From the NCBI GenBank assembly GCA_025465355.1, contig JAODNN010000123.1:1-63344 (forward strand): a stretch of 63,344 nucleotides of DNA. The letters run 5' to 3'. Below are positions 62,655 through 63,344 of this stretch, one piece after another. Below the pieces are notes generated by a model. The model searched no databases. It saw only the letters and a program-made list of their open reading frames with translations, and was not told the DNA's origin. Position 1 is the first letter of the stretch, and each line of letters opens with the position of its first letter. This DNA comes from Blastococcus sp. (lineage in GTDB: Bacteria > Actinomycetota > Actinomycetes > Mycobacteriales > Geodermatophilaceae). The position numbers were made by a program, and so were the translations under genes.

Positions 62655-63206
62655 TCACAGGTCGATCTCGAGCCGCGTGACGCTCCCGTTGGGCGGGGTG
62701 ACTGCCGGCATGGCGTCGGGGCCGAGCCCGCAGGCGACGGCCTGGACGGCGCGGATCGTGTCGCCGTGGGTGACGAGGGCCACGACGGCGGCCGGCGGCT
62801 CGGCGCACAGGCCCTTGAGGTACGCCTCGACGCGACCGTGCAGCTCGGCCAGGCTCTCGCCGCCGTCGGCCGCCCAGTGCGGGTCGGTCCAGTCCACGAC
62901 GTCCCACAGCTCGCGGGAGGGGCGGCCTTCGAGGGCGCCGTAGCCCTGCTCGCGCAGCGCGGGTGCGAGGGTCACGGCAAGCCCGGTGGCGTGGGCGCAG
63001 TGCTCGGCGGTCTGCACTGCGCGGCGAAGGTCGCTCGAGATGAGGGCGCCGGGCCGCAGGCCCCTCAGCTCCCGCGCGGCAGCGGCGGCCTGGGAATGGC
63101 CGAGCTCGGTGAGCGGGACGTGCGGCGTCTGGCCCTGCAGGAGGCCGGCCGCGTTCCACTCGCTCTGACCGTGGCGGACGAGCAGCAGGGTCAACGGGCG
63201 GGCCAT
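62655..63206 (-). CDS. Histidine phosphatase family protein (phosphoglycerate mutase-like)
   Basis: 183 aa of the histidine phosphatase superfamily. RHG motif LLLVRHGQSEWNAAGLLQGQ with the phosphorylated histidine, ISSDLRRAVQTAEHCA, and the second histidine in VVALVTHGDTIRAVQ. The family includes alpha-ribazole phosphatase of cobalamin synthesis; convergence with cobN makes that attractive, but the sequence also fits general phosphoglycerate-mutase-like phosphatases. No firm gene name is given. Confidence 0.87.
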   Translation of the reverse strand: MARPLTLLLVRHGQSEWNAAGLLQGQTPHVPLTELGHSQAAAAARELRGLRPGALISSDLRRAVQTAEHCAHATGLAVTLAPALREQGYGALEGRPSRELWDVVDWTDPHWAADGGESLAELHGRVEAYLKGLCAEPPAAVVALVTHGDTIRAVQAVACGLGPDAMPAVTPPNGSVTRLEIDL

Positions 63207-63217
63207 GTGGTCGGAGC

Positions 63218-63344
63218 CTAGGTGTAATGCCCAGCCGCGTTGTCGACGGTGATCCGGCTGATCGGTGGGTTTCCGCCGAGTGCGGTGTGGGTGCGGTGAT
63301 GGTTGTAGGTGTGGAGCCAGTCGGGCAAGGCCGCGGCTCGGTCG
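63218..63344 (-). mobile_element. IS481-like transposase, C-terminal end (cut by window edge)
   Basis: On the reverse strand the frame reads ALPDWLHTYNHHRTHTALGG then NPPISRITVDN before a TAG at 63218-63220. YNHHRTHTALGG is the C-terminal motif of IS481/IS3-type DDE transposases. Only the last 42 residues are visible. The start, the catalytic D-D-E and the terminal inverted repeats lie outside or cannot be seen here. Confidence 0.85.

Noticed and set aside
62655-63206. Calling the histidine phosphatase CobC (alpha-ribazole phosphatase)
   Set aside because: The fold is general; the aminotransferase CobC is a different enzyme and position alone does not decide.
1-63344. tRNA or rRNA genes
   Set aside because: No cloverleaf or rRNA-like sequence was noticed on either strand while reading; no program was used, so a short RNA gene could have been missed.

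Overview
The window is about 63 kb of very GC-rich, densely packed DNA. Most genes overlap end to start by ATGA or GTGA, and GTG and TTG starts are common. The gene content (HemQ-type haem synthesis, DUF3000, a DUF222/HNH protein, fused CobIJ, IS481-like transposase) points to an actinobacterium. Geodermatophilaceae or a close relative is my guess from overall feel; nothing in the sequence proves it.

Layout. (1) 1-5262: the 3' part of dxs, a thiamine-binding YqgV/MTH1187 protein, a strong hairpin, then a reverse-strand fadA-fadB beta-oxidation pair. fadB is broken by one in-frame amber codon. (2) 5730-23821: a forward-strand run of about 20 genes encoding a phage-tail-like contractile injection system (eCIS). 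It has an AAA+ ATPase, a DUF4157 metalloprotease-like protein, a DUF4255 terminator, two sheath proteins, two tube proteins, a LysM baseplate protein, hub and spike as separate genes, a PAAR-like tip, gp25, two large baseplate proteins, a gpI-like protein and a fibre-like protein. There are no capsid, terminase, integrase or lysis genes, so this is not a prophage. No gene is recognisable as a tape measure. (3) 23840-30587: ribonuclease D, DUF3000, the haem genes hemE-hemY-hemQ (coproporphyrin-dependent branch), msrB, an unknown gene and a cold-shock gene. (4) 30901-33480: a small unknown gene and two tandem paralogous regulators (GAF-like plus degenerate LuxR-type C-terminus). (5) 33523-37302: a thiamine salvage operon, cytX-thiM-thiE-thiD, led by a TPP riboswitch. 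(6) 37312-53601: a cobalamin cluster. One arm, chelatase-cobO-cobB-cobE-cobC/cobA fusion, lies behind a cobalamin riboswitch; cobQ-cobD, cobL-cobM, cbiD, cobK and cobIJ-cobH-cobG follow. (7) 53615-58816: a PLP enzyme, an ECF sigma factor with a membrane anti-sigma-like partner, a DUF222/HNH protein with a suspicious 5' end, a RibD/DHFR-like reductase and the tail end of a GNAT gene. (8) 58854-63344: a second cobalamin riboswitch, cobN, a histidine phosphatase and the end of an IS481-like transposase.

How it fits together. CobIJ, CobG, CobM, CobK, CobL, CobH, CobB, CobN with its ChlI/D-like partner, CobO, CobQ and CobD cover most steps from precorrin-2 to adenosylcobinamide. CobA at the end of the cobC fusion makes precorrin-2. 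The C1-methylation step carries the anaerobic-type enzyme CbiD beside the oxygen-dependent CobG; CobF is not in the window. The riboswitches place the two chelatase components under B12 control and the thiamine genes under TPP control. The injection system is the accessory module of most interest: a full structural set, with a DUF4157 protein as the best candidate for a loaded cargo.
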